DNA of 64,000 nt from Haloplanus vescus (GTDB lineage Archaea; Halobacteriota; Halobacteria; Halobacteriales; Haloferacaceae), in assembly GCF_900107665.1 (NCBI RefSeq), contig NZ_FNQT01000004.1, positions 124,001 through 188,000 of the forward strand, in the 5' to 3' direction. Of this stretch, positions 34,899-44,600 are shown in pieces (the stretch's first letter is position 1; each line of letters starts with the position of its first letter). The position numbers and the translations under genes are program-made. A model generated the notes under the pieces. That model was not told where the DNA came from and searched no databases. It was given only the letters and a program-made list of their open reading frames with translations.

Positions 34899-35758
34899 TA
34901 CTCTTCCCACCAGCGGTCGTCGCGCTCTGGGAAGACGATCATACTGTCGTAGGTGACTGCGAGGGAACAGCGCCCTTGGTACCAGTTCTTCTTGAGCGCG
35001 CGCATCCGCACCCGTTCACCTTCTCGGACGAATTTTGGCTCTGAAGCCGTCCAGGATGTGAACTTGATTTTCCCGGTGTCGTCTGCGATGAGACCGACTT
35101 GTGCTATGGCTGAATCGCTCGGAGGCCAGAGTTTCACGATCTCGCCTTCGATGCTCACCTCGTCGGTCTGCACGTCCGGGACGTCCTCGATCGGGCAGAT
35201 GGCGCCGGGGGCCGCCTTGAGCGCGTCCATCGTGTCGAACACTGCTTCGGTGATGTCCTGCCCCTTGGCGACCCGCTTTGCGAGCGCCCGCGAGACAGCG
35301 GCCCGACTGTGACCGGTGCGAAGCCGCTGTGCCATCCGGTCTGCTTCCTGGTTCACCTTCGCCAGCTCCATCCGGGAGAGGCGTTCACGCGGATCCGTCC
35401 GCTCAGGGGTGCGTTCCTCCCGCTTGCGCTGCCGCCGTTCGGTGACGACCTCGCGGGTCCGCTTCGCCCGCCCATCTTGGGTGCCGAGTTCTGCCTGGGC
35501 GCTGATGTGGTCCAGTTCGGCCTCCCGGGCGCGAATCTTCTCTTCCTGCGCGAGGGGCAGGTGCGAGAAGTCCTGGACGATGCCGTCTGGGTGGTTGGAA
35601 TCCACCTTTGCCTGCGTTTCCTGCTGGACCGTCGCCCGGAACTTCGGCTGGTCGTCGACGACCTCGAAGCCGTCCTCGTCGACGCCGGCGTCTTCAGTTC
35701 GTTCGAATGCCTGTTCATCCACCGTAACGACCTTGCGACTCGAGTTGTTACTTGACAT
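34898..35758 (-). CDS. RPA-like OB-fold ssDNA-binding protein
   Basis: 286 residues, start at MSSNNSSRKVVTVDEQAFER. After an acidic N-terminus and a charged coiled-coil region (RAKRTREVVTERRQRKREER) comes an OB-fold of the RPA type (VSIEGEIVKLWPPSDSAIAQ, VGLIADDTGKIKFTSW, GERVRMRALKKNWYQGRCSL). Such proteins coat ssDNA in replication, repair and transfer, and are a standard component of haloarchaeal plasmids. The Shine-Dalgarno core lies in the loop of a 7-bp hairpin touching the ATG, suggesting translational control. Confidence 0.85.
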   Translation of the reverse strand: MSSNNSSRKVVTVDEQAFERTEDAGVDEDGFEVVDDQPKFRATVQQETQAKVDSNHPDGIVQDFSHLPLAQEEKIRAREAELDHISAQAELGTQDGRAKRTREVVTERRQRKREERTPERTDPRERLSRMELAKVNQEADRMAQRLRTGHSRAAVSRALAKRVAKGQDITEAVFDTMDALKAAPGAICPIEDVPDVQTDEVSIEGEIVKLWPPSDSAIAQVGLIADDTGKIKFTSWTASEPKFVREGERVRMRALKKNWYQGRCSLAVTYDSMIVFPERDDRWWEE

Positions 35759-35777
35759 TGGTATCCTCCAGATACCA
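35759..35777 (-). promoter_or_regulatory. start-proximal hairpin with Shine-Dalgarno core in the loop
   Basis: Coding strand TGGTATC-TGGAG-GATACCA: a perfect 7-bp stem with a 5-nt loop, ending at the base just before the ATG at 35758. The loop carries GGAG. A protein or an RNA bound here would control initiation. Confidence 0.7.
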
Positions 35778-36308
35778 CTGAAGGCGCTCGCGCGCCGCCA
35801 CCGCGATGCCCCAAACATCGCGGTTTTCCGACGATGTCGACGTCCGATAGCACCGACTGCGCGCTCTCGCTCGCGCCTTCGCGAGCGCCCTGCCGGGCGC
35901 GAGCGAGAGCGCGCCCAAGTGCGGCGACCCCAACCAGCACCGCGCGCCGACCCGCCCGGAGCGAGCGGCCAGCGGAGAAAGCGTGGGGGGTGAGCAGCGA
36001 CGCCGCGCAACCCCCCGCGCTTTCCCGCTGGCGTCGAGGGCACATTCACTTTAGCCCGGCAGCCCGCCCGCTACTGCAGGCAGGCAGCCCGGAATGGTCG
36101 GTCGCGAGCGACGCGGAGGGCGGCAGCGGCGAGCGGGGCGGGCCGGTACGCACACACCTGTCCAGCCGGCCGCGACACTCGGCGACCCAGCTACCGTCCT
36201 GGCGGACTCAGAAAGGGCGAGGCCGTCTCGGTCGTCCCCCGACCCCGCAAGCACCGCAGGGACGAGGAGCGCAGCGGTGGTCGCGGGATGCCGAGCGGCC
36301 GAGGGCTT
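35778..36308. other. GC-rich noncoding region upstream of the OB-fold gene
   Basis: About 530 bp of extreme GC content with no convincing gene; the long frames across it are arginine-rich artefacts. It contains an 8-bp hairpin CCGCGATG/CATCGCGG at 35801-35823 and a 19-bp perfect inverted repeat at 35859-35914. The remainder (36050-36300) is G-rich with several GAGCG and AGCGG repeats. Possible roles are a long structured leader, an origin of transfer or a single-strand origin; none is proven. Confidence 0.55.
35859..35914. repeat. 19-bp perfect inverted repeat
   Basis: Left arm 35859-35877 and right arm 35896-35914 are exact complements over 19 bp (GCGCGCTCTCGCTCGCGCC and its complement) around an 18-bp loop. 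It is the longest perfect stem I found. As single-stranded DNA or RNA it would be extremely stable. Confidence 0.85.
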
Positions 36309-36345
36309 TCAGGGAACGTCGCCGTCGACGAATTCGATCGCGCTA

Positions 36346-36603
36346 CTAATCCGGTGCCCCGGCTGGCTCGTCGAGAAGGACATCGACGCCGTCGTGGGTA
36401 ACAGCGAGCTGAATCCCTTCCACAGTGAACCGGACCTCGACGTCGCCGGTTGAAGATGCGAGAAGCTGTTCGAGTGCCCCGACGTCAACGGCGTCGTGGA
36501 GCTGATACGAATCACTCGCCAACCCGTGGGCTTCCAGTGTCTCGACGATTTCAACGAGTAGATCAGGGGATGTATCTGAGTCTCGGGGGGTGGAGGGAGC
36601 CAT
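36346..36603 (-). CDS. HalOD1-like small domain protein
   Basis: 85 residues. SYQLHDAVDVGALEQLLASS followed by VEVRFTVEGIQLAV and DGVDVLLDE matches the haloarchaeal output domain (HalOD1), found alone or at the end of signalling proteins. Mechanism unknown; probably regulatory. Confidence 0.68.
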   Translation of the reverse strand: MAPSTPRDSDTSPDLLVEIVETLEAHGLASDSYQLHDAVDVGALEQLLASSTGDVEVRFTVEGIQLAVTHDGVDVLLDEPAGAPD

Positions 36604-36687
36604 TGTGGCCTCGGCGGGTACATAGGACGAATAGGAGTTAAAAATGGGGACTCGACGGACCGTCGCTACGGGCTTTCAACCGGTCCC

Positions 36688-37017
36688 TCAGCCGTCGTCC
36701 TGGGCGTTTAGCTCCTCGAGGAACCAGCTGGCGTCGGTCCCGATCCGAACGCCGTCGACGTTGCGCATCTCGAGGCCGTTCGTGGCGGTCCGAAACGGCT
36801 CCTCGTCGACGAGGATGCGGTGGATGACTGTCCGGACCGACTCCGTTCCGTACCTGTCGACGAGAGCCGCGACCGCCGTATCGAAATGCGCATCCTCGTG
36901 CTCGGCTCGCGGGTTCTGCGCCCGGTGGATCACGAGGTCGACCACATCGTCGACCGATGCGTGCTCGGGATTCCCGGTTTGCTCACGAACGTTATAGAGG
37001 GGCTCAGCATCAGACAT
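36688..37017 (-). CDS. hypothetical haloarchaeal protein
   Basis: 109 residues. PEHASVDDVVDLVIHRAQNP, DTAVAALVDRYGTESVRTVI and MRNVDGVRIGTDASWFLEEL suggest a helical protein with a C-terminal hairpin. Family not recognised. It lies 6 bp after the zinc-ribbon gene at 37024, so the two are probably cotranscribed. Confidence 0.7.
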   Translation of the reverse strand: MSDAEPLYNVREQTGNPEHASVDDVVDLVIHRAQNPRAEHEDAHFDTAVAALVDRYGTESVRTVIHRILVDEEPFRTATNGLEMRNVDGVRIGTDASWFLEELNAQDDG

Positions 37018-37023
37018 TATGGA

Positions 37024-37380
37024 TCACTCCGTCTCGTCGTCCGTATCGGTCCTCGCCGGGTCGATTTCTCGTTGCCGGCAGATCGCAGCCAGCGTCTCCT
37101 CAAGCGTGTCCACACTCCCGGTCGCCGCGAGCTCGTCGGTAATCTCGTCGATGAGTGCGGCTCGCTTGACGGCAGTCTCGTCGCCGGCGGTCGTGTCGAT
37201 TGATGCGACGCGAAGCGCCCGCGTTTCGTGCCAGCCACAGTTCCAACAGTCTCGGGTCACCTCGATCTGCTCGTCCTCTTCCGCTGCGAGGACGGCGTCG
37301 GACACCGACGTCGAAAGCGGCCGGTCCGGTCCGACCTCAAGGGTGACTGGGGACCCGCACGCGGGGCAGTCCATAGTCAT
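37024..37380 (-). CDS. zinc-ribbon protein
   Basis: 118 residues, start at MTMDCPACGS. CPACGSPVTLEVG and CWNCGWHETRALRV form a zinc ribbon with a long acidic linker; the C-terminal half is helical (KRAALIDEITDELAATGSVD). Role unknown; in a run of four small same-direction genes. Confidence 0.72.
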   Translation of the reverse strand: MTMDCPACGSPVTLEVGPDRPLSTSVSDAVLAAEEDEQIEVTRDCWNCGWHETRALRVASIDTTAGDETAVKRAALIDEITDELAATGSVDTLEETLAAICRQREIDPARTDTDDETE

Positions 37381-37529
37381 CCCGAGGAGCGCCCTTCTGT
37401 TGAAGATAGCGGAGCGACGGGACAGCGACACAACCAACGCTGCAGGGGCGTGGGGTGGGACAGCTACGGACAACTGTGACCCTCCCGGAGTGGTCGCCGT
37501 TCCACTCACCTTGACGACCGCTCGGCGGA

Positions 37530-37859
37530 TCAGTCAGAGACGATGTGCGTGTCGAGGTCGCGCGTCCAGTACGTTGCCGGCCCACCGGGACTACACCGTG
37601 CACAGACCTGTATCGGGCCTTCGAGATGGCCGAGTTCGATCCGAAACCGGGTGAGCGCTGCGAGCGCGTCGACGACAAGGCCACAGCTGTCACAGGCGTA
37701 GTGATCACGCTCGTCGGGATTTGCCGTCTCCTGAATCGCACAGTCGACGCAAATCGGGTGACTGACCTGCTCCTCTTTCCCCCACGTGTAGGCGATCCCG
37801 GTCTCTGTCCCGGGTGGCGCCTCGCAGAAGGCACAGCCGGCCAGCGTCTGCTGCATCAT
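37530..37859 (-). CDS. multi-cysteine zinc-binding protein
   Basis: 109 residues with four CxxC or CxxxC pairs (CAFC, CVDC, CDSC, CARC), enough for two zinc sites. Its ATG overlaps the stop of the upstream gene as ATGA, so translation is coupled. Function unknown. Confidence 0.75.
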   Translation of the reverse strand: MMQQTLAGCAFCEAPPGTETGIAYTWGKEEQVSHPICVDCAIQETANPDERDHYACDSCGLVVDALAALTRFRIELGHLEGPIQVCARCSPGGPATYWTRDLDTHIVSD

Positions 37860-38146
37860 TCGTCCGCCTCGCCGGCGTCGTGGGCGGCCATCCAGCCCGT
37901 GTGGAAGACGGCGAGCTGCTGCATCGATTCGAACGCTGTGTCGCTGGGCTCGTGAACGAGGAGCCGCTGGTCGACGACCGGTGTGACCGTCCCGGCATCG
38001 AGTAGCTCTCGAATCAGCTGGCGGGCCGTCTCGTCGTCGAGATCCGCCGTCGACGGTGACCGGGCATCCCGATCCTGAGCGAGCAATTCTGCTTCGAACC
38101 ATTCGTGATCGTCTGCCGTATCGTCGTATCTATCCGGACCAGACAT
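37856..38146 (-). CDS. hypothetical haloarchaeal protein
   Basis: 96 residues from MSGPDRYDDTADDHEWFEAE. DDETARQLIRELLDAGTVTP followed by VVDQRLLVHEPSDTAFESMQ. Predicted helical with a short beta part. A GGGTG-loop hairpin lies in the leader, tying it to the array left of 27 kb despite the intervening insert. Confidence 0.7.
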   Translation of the reverse strand: MSGPDRYDDTADDHEWFEAELLAQDRDARSPSTADLDDETARQLIRELLDAGTVTPVVDQRLLVHEPSDTAFESMQQLAVFHTGWMAAHDAGEADE

Positions 38147-38171
38147 ACGAATCAGGGGCAGCGCACGAACC

Positions 38172-38192
38172 GCCCCGCACCCATTCTGGGGC
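38172..38192 (-). repeat. intergenic GGGTG-loop hairpin
   Basis: Stem GCCCC/GGGGC with AGAATGGGTGC in the loop on the coding strand, preceded by TTTATTGT. The same stem and nearly the same loop as the copy at 12284-12305. Confidence 0.6.
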
Positions 38193-38194
38193 AC

Positions 38195-38675
38195 AATAAA
38201 CAGTCACCACTGGCGCTTAGTCTCAGCCACGACGGCGATGTGGTCCTCTCTCCTCCACGCCTCCCGCCATCGTCCGGGTGGCAATCCCGCTCACGTGGCC
38301 TGCGGCCTGGCACCTCGGCCCTGTTGGCCGCGAACATAACTTTGGGCCGCCACCCCCACCATATATCGGTTGATTTTCCTGCTGTCTGGTGGCGGAATTC
38401 GGCCCTAAATCGCAAGACAGCGATACCTGACACCAAATTTCGTTGGCTGTCCGGGAACTCTCTGATTAGTGAGTCTGGTGTCTAGTGCTGCTATCTTGCG
38501 ATTTATGCACTCCACACGAGTCCATTCATATCTGGTGTCTAGGAAAGACTAGGGGTGGTGTCAGGCTGTCTATTCGGGCGGTATAGGTGAATAGATTCTG
38601 TTGAAACGCTACACAAGTGATAGAAATAGCGAACTACGATCGCCGCTCCCGCAGAACTCTCGGAGTTCGCCGTTC
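38195..38675. other. intergenic boundary with interlaced inverted repeats
   Basis: No supported gene. Contains AAATCGCAAGA (38407-38417) with its complement at 38494-38504, CTGACACCA (38427-38435) with its complement at 38556-38564, and a direct repeat TCTGGTGTCTAG at 38474-38485 and 38531-38542. It lies between the plasmid-type genes and the giant ATPase gene, so it may be a recombination boundary or a regulatory site. Confidence 0.6.
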
Positions 38676-41600
38676 CTATCCCTCAGTATAGAAGCTGATG
38701 TAGAACGACCCACCACGAAGCTTTTCTAGAATCTCCCGCTCCTCTCGCTCGATACCGACGAACTCGTCGACGTTGTCTATATCTAAGAGATTTACAGTGC
38801 GGTCATTGTCACTTCGCCAGTCGGTTGAGAAACCGACGAGTCGGATTATGTAACGGAATGCGCGCACTTGGTCCGTGTTTGCGTCGTCTGGGGACAACGG
38901 TCCGGGACGGAGCGCCATACGTAGCTCGTTCCCGGTTAATTTGATTCGGCCGCTTCGCATCCGTTCCGCTGCGACGGCTTTCGACTCGACCCGATACATC
39001 CACTCCGGTGTCCAAGACACGACGGACTCGGTTTCTGGCATTGCCGCGAAGGGATCTATCAAGTCAAACCCTGGCCCTCGTTCCGCAGACGTATCGAACA
39101 GGGCGTGGAACGCCATCCTTGTATCGCTCGTCTCAGCCAGGTTCTTTGTCCGGAGCACATCGGCAGGGCTGGTGGCCTCCACTGCGCCGCTACTGGTCCA
39201 CGATGTTGCAATCTCGTCGACTGACTTCAGTCTCCACCTGTCGTGTCCACGCCACGTTTCCAAGCGATCTAAAATCGACGAACGGACGCTGACTGGTGCG
39301 GCTTGGAATCGCTGCCACGCACGATTCAAGCAAATTAATTCTCCCTCTCGGCCTCTTGCATCGATTCCGACGTTGGGTTGTCCGTACTCACCCCCCGAGG
39401 AATCGCCGATGGTTGGGGAACCTCCTCCGGAAGCGGAGCCGTCGGCTGAGATCTGTGATGCGAGCGAATCGAGCGACTCATCTCGCCCCTGAAGCCACTC
39501 ATTCGTGAGATCTTCCCTCGTTCGGCCCTCATCGGTTGCGTAGTCACTCGTTGTGCCGTAGAACTTCGCGAGCGCGGTTTCAAAGGCTTTGTCACCGCCA
39601 TTGGGAGTCGTCGCCGCTTCGATGAGTGACTCCATCCGCTCTTCGATGGTCTGGTCGGTATAGATTACATCCGACTGTTTCAGGTCTTCCCACTCTGTGC
39701 GACCCCATTTCCTGACGGCGCCTCTGAGATGTTCCAGCGGTTCTGGCGTTGACTTGAGGTAGGGCAACGCGCCGAGCCGGACCTCGCAAATGTCGGATGG
39801 AAGCGTTTCTGCGTGCGGAACGAATTGCGCGACGCGTCTATTTGGCTTTGGAGCCGGTGTAGCCTCTCGCGCATCTTTGGCTGCGCGTTCGAGGGTCGCC
39901 TCGCCCTCATCTTCGTACCTACCGACTGCATTCCAGAACCGACGAAATCGTTGTATAGTCGTGCTGTATGACTCCACCGGAGCGGTACCCTTTGCCGACG
40001 GCCACGTTTCGAGAGTTTGCCACCGATACCCGGCCTTGACGAGTGCGTCGATGTCGATACTGTTAACGGACTGATCGAGTTGGTAGGTGATCCGGTGTCG
40101 CACCGCCTCATCGTCGGTGGCTGCGGCACGTATACATTCGATAGCGACCTCATTGTCGAATCCACACTTCTCAGTCAGCGTGTTGAGCCACGACTGGAGC
40201 AACGTGCTCTTAGTAACCGCGGCTGGGTCATCTTCGAGTCTGTGTAACTCATTCAGCGTTACGCGCGCGTTGACAGTGAGTTCATCCCCTTCAGTTAGGG
40301 ATACGGTGGGTGCAATCGTCGAAACGAGGCCCTGAAGAGTGTGGTGGATAACTTCAAGACGCTGTGTACGGAGCTCGTTGATCTCCGCTCGAACTTCCTC
40401 CAATGCCGAGCGATACTCTGTCTCCAGTGCCGACTCTCCTTTGAACAAGACGTTCTCGAAGGTATCTGCGAGGTCGAACTGTTCGAGTACTTGGACGATA
40501 CCATCTGCTGTGAGGTACGGCGGTATCGCGTCACCATCGACACGCTTCACTGCGTCTTCGAAAAGGGCGATATGTAGTCCTCCATCCTTGGCTCCGTCAG
40601 CCGGTTCCCATTGTGCCGAATTACGCTGCGTATCGTCATCGTCGTCACGTGCGACGATCGCGATTCGGTTCTCGACGACAGCAGACAATTGATCGTGCTT
40701 TTCTTCGAGGTCTGGAGCTGTTGCCTGTTCGAGATATGCTGCCAACAGGTACTGTTGACGCTGCCGAAGCGTCTCCCGAAGGGTGTCGAGGCGATCCGTC
40801 CCCGATTCGACCTCACCACCACTGACTGGTCGAGGAGACGGTGGTTCGCTCTCTATGATTATCCCGAATGTTACTGTCGTCGCCTCTTCGTCGGCAGAGC
40901 TTTCGGTCCCAAGAAGGCGGGCAACTTCTGTCGAGTCGGAAGGCCGTTCGACGAACGGCCGTGCGTCCCGAACCAACCGATCACGTGAAAACGAGGAGAG
41001 TGGTTGTGTGAAAATAACCGGCTGCTGTGCTATTGACGGCGCCCCCGGTGCGGGCGCTTCCGCACCAATCTTAAGCGCTTTCGAGTTGCGGCCTTCTGTA
41101 ATTCGAACCGTCGTTCCGAGGCGCCAAATATCGCGCCGAATCCAGCGCCGAATCTCTGGTCGTTCGTCGAGTCGATCTGCGAGTGTCTGTCCGGAAGCGA
41201 GCCGGCGCATCAGGGCGTCGATGGGCACAGAAAGCGCCCGTGCGGACCAGCTCGCCGATATATCGAAGGGGTTCTGACCTGGTGTCTTCTCCACTGCGAA
41301 CTGCCCAATGAACCAGTTGAGTCGCTGAGCTGCCATCGGTGGGGTCAAATTATCGATTTCTCGAATACCGAGGATCCTGAGAGCTGACGAAATATCCACT
41401 GCCTCTGACCCCGATGTGGGAGCTAACCTCTGTTCGAGTTTGGAACTGTCGACTCGCGGCAAATACTGAGCAGCCCCTCTGACTTGTTCTGCATCGTCGA
41501 AGATCAATTTCTCTGCCGAAGCTGTCGTCCCATCCTCGACTGTAAGCCGGTCATTCCCGCCCTCATCTTCGAATTGGCTGTCGACAGGCCAGAGCTCTGC

Positions 41601-44600
41601 TTGAGCTAATTGCACGGTTCCGAGGCTGGGGATAGCAGCCCCGTCTGGGCTTTCGCTGAACGAGTGCCAGTTGCTACAGAGCCACGCGCTGTTAGCGACT
41701 GTTTCGGCAAGGTCTGGCCATAGGAGCAAGATTGCGTCCCGATACTTCTCGCGAGCTCGACCATCAGATATCTGAGGTAGATCGGGGAAGTACCACCAGA
41801 CCGGCATAAGTGCCTCTTGCGAATCGTTTGCAGCCCATGTTTCCTCGTCGCATTCCAGCCAGTTGTTTCCACAGCCCGTTGAGTGGGTGGCGGTGAATGC
41901 AGGATGATTGTCTGACCGCCACATGACGTCGGTATAGGTATCTAAAACCTCGTCTGGCACGTCGAATCCGTCGTCTTCGTTGAGGGGTTCTCCGCGAGCG
42001 AGATTCTGGGCATCGGCAACGCTAATTGTACCTGCCTCACGATCGTCGTCTCCTCTGGTCGGCAACACCCATCGCCAATCGATTCGAGGGCCGATCTGTA
42101 CGCCCAGATGAATCAGGAAGTCCAGACGCAAGACCCGCTGGAGCCCCTCGCTACTTGACCAACTTCCAAACACCCGTTGCCAATAGTCGCTTTCTGGTTC
42201 CGCGAGTGTCGGTGTCTCGGACGGTGTTACGCTGGACGCCTTCTCGATGACCGCTGCCCATCGCCGAAACGTAGTTGCTCGGGACTCTTCGTGTGACCCT
42301 GCGTCGAAGAATCGATCTGAACTCGAATCGATTCCTTCTAGAATATCTGCAGCTGCTTCGAACTCGCTTACCCATTCGGTCCCGAATACGATTTGTTCGG
42401 CAGGAAGCGTTTCGTCCTGCCCGTCCTGGTGTCCGATTGGCAATTCAACCTGCTGGGTGTAGCGCCGCTCAAGATAGTCATCGTAGTCGGAAGGCAATTT
42501 GTTCGTCTTGGCACCAGTTAATGTGGCCTCTACCTCGTCGAATCGACGATTCCGATTGGGGATTGGATGAAGCCACTTCGCTATCTGTCCACGTGTTACC
42601 GTCTCGTAGAGTGTCGAGAGATAACCGATAACGCTAGAATCGGAAGTTCTCTCCCCCGAATATCCTCCAGCCTCTGCAGCAACCCGTCGGTAGAATTCTG
42701 CAGGGCTATCCAGATTTCTGGTCCCCCAGTCCCGGTTGAAACTCTCGAGTGGCCCGATCCATTCCGTTCGGAACGGGACCACGAACACGGGGAGTGTCGT
42801 CGGTGGGGATGGAAGTTCTGAGATAATTGACTCAGACGTCTGACTACTCCCGGTTCGGCGAAAGACAATACGCTCGCTCCGTTGTGCTCCGTGTCCCTGC
42901 CGCGTGTCTCCGCGAGAGCGAGCACGAACGAGATGTGTGACACCATTAGAGGCATCAGTGTCGTTAGCCTGGTGTGCTTCGGCGGGTATGAGGGGGACTC
43001 TTTTTTCCCCGAGCCGACCCGCTGCTCGCTTCACGTCTGAATCGTCGTCTAAGTCGAGTTCATCACCTTCAGAGGCTGATGTGAGGATCGAACAGATCGT
43101 CTCGAAGTACGCCTCCGCGTGTTCAACCCGTTCAACTGGTACCGCCCACCTACCAGAGGAAACAGCGCTTCCACTGAGCCCCCAGTACTCACACAGAATA
43201 TCGATGCAGCCTCGGGCATTACCGGTGTCATCGTCGAAAAGACGCTCCAGAACCTCGGTCAGGCCCAGCCTCCTCGCACACTGGCGAAATGTATGCTCGG
43301 TGTCGCCCTGTAATGTAGAGACACGTTGACTCCAGGTGTCTCCCGACTCAATGACTGTCTCGGCTGGTAACGGTGCTTCGGGCGCGTCTCGACGAAGGGT
43401 CTCGAACCCTCGAATGCGCTCGGGATCAAGCAGGGTATCCCGAGGGCATTGTGCGTCCGTGTCATCGGTCGGAACAATCGGAGAATCCTGAAGCAACGTG
43501 ACCGCCTCCTGTACGCTCTCGGTTAGAGGCGTCCCGGAACCCGAACTGGGTTCCCCGCGTAACGGCATCGTCATCCAAGGCATCCACTGCCTGAATCCAT
43601 CCCTGCTTGCTCCTCTCTCGTCGCCCCTCGCCAAGTCTGTCCCGGCGTCAGCAATTAAGTCTGGAAGCCGGTCAAGGATCTGTAGATTTTGTTGGTCGTC
43701 AGCGAGCGACTGCCTATCGAACTCGACCCGGAATGGTGCGTGGACGACGAACGGGAACGGGGTCGTAGCCTTCTCTATCGGGTAGTGGAGGTAGAGTGGC
43801 TTTGGCGATGGGTTCCAGTCATCCGTCGATTCGGGGGGCCGTTCGAACAGTAGGTGGATCTCGTCCCGTTCGTCTTGGTCGTCATTCGGAACAATCTCGT
43901 CATATGTTCGAGTGTAGCGTCTATACTGACGAGTCTGCGAGGTACCGTCGGCGGTCTGGACCGTATAATCGACTGACCTGCGAGTCGTATTGGAGTGTTC
44001 GTCTATTGAGCGTTGATCAGCCTGGTCTATGCAAACCTGATGCCGATCTATAATCTGAAGCTGTCCTGTCTCGTCGTGCGTCACCTGAATCAGGTCGAGC
44101 TCTTCGATCTCTTCAAGGAGAATCAGCGTTTCAGGTGAGATATCAGTGCACTCTTCCCAGAATTCGCGCCGACGTCGTTCGCAGAATGCAGCGCGATCCA
44201 CGGGTTCTGACGAACGCCGGTTTGTGAATGTTGCCGCTCCTTCTTTGTCAGATGTCGTGAGGACCGACTCAATATGATCCAATAGATCACGCCACTGGTC
44301 ATCCAAGTACTCGAGTTCGACTACCGTTGAGAAATCACCCCGATACTCGTCTAGCCAGTCAGCTAACTGAGGATCCACTCGCTTGGAGAGGTTCGCGCTC
44401 GATACATTATCCCGAATGAGATGTGTCTGGAGTGGCGTTGAGTCCGCTTGAGTATCGTTCTGTAGGAACGGATAACGGAACAGGGAGATCCGGGGAATGT
44501 CTGTGAGAATATCTACAGGGGTCGGCGGCGGTTGTCTCGGCTCATTGAGGAGTTGATCCACCAGTTCGTCTATATCGATACTATCCGGGACGACACTTTG

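Noticed and set aside
35316-36045. Long frames on both strands over the GC-rich region
   Set aside because: Composition is almost entirely Arg, Ser and Ala with no homology-like motifs; the OB-fold gene and hairpins explain the DNA better.
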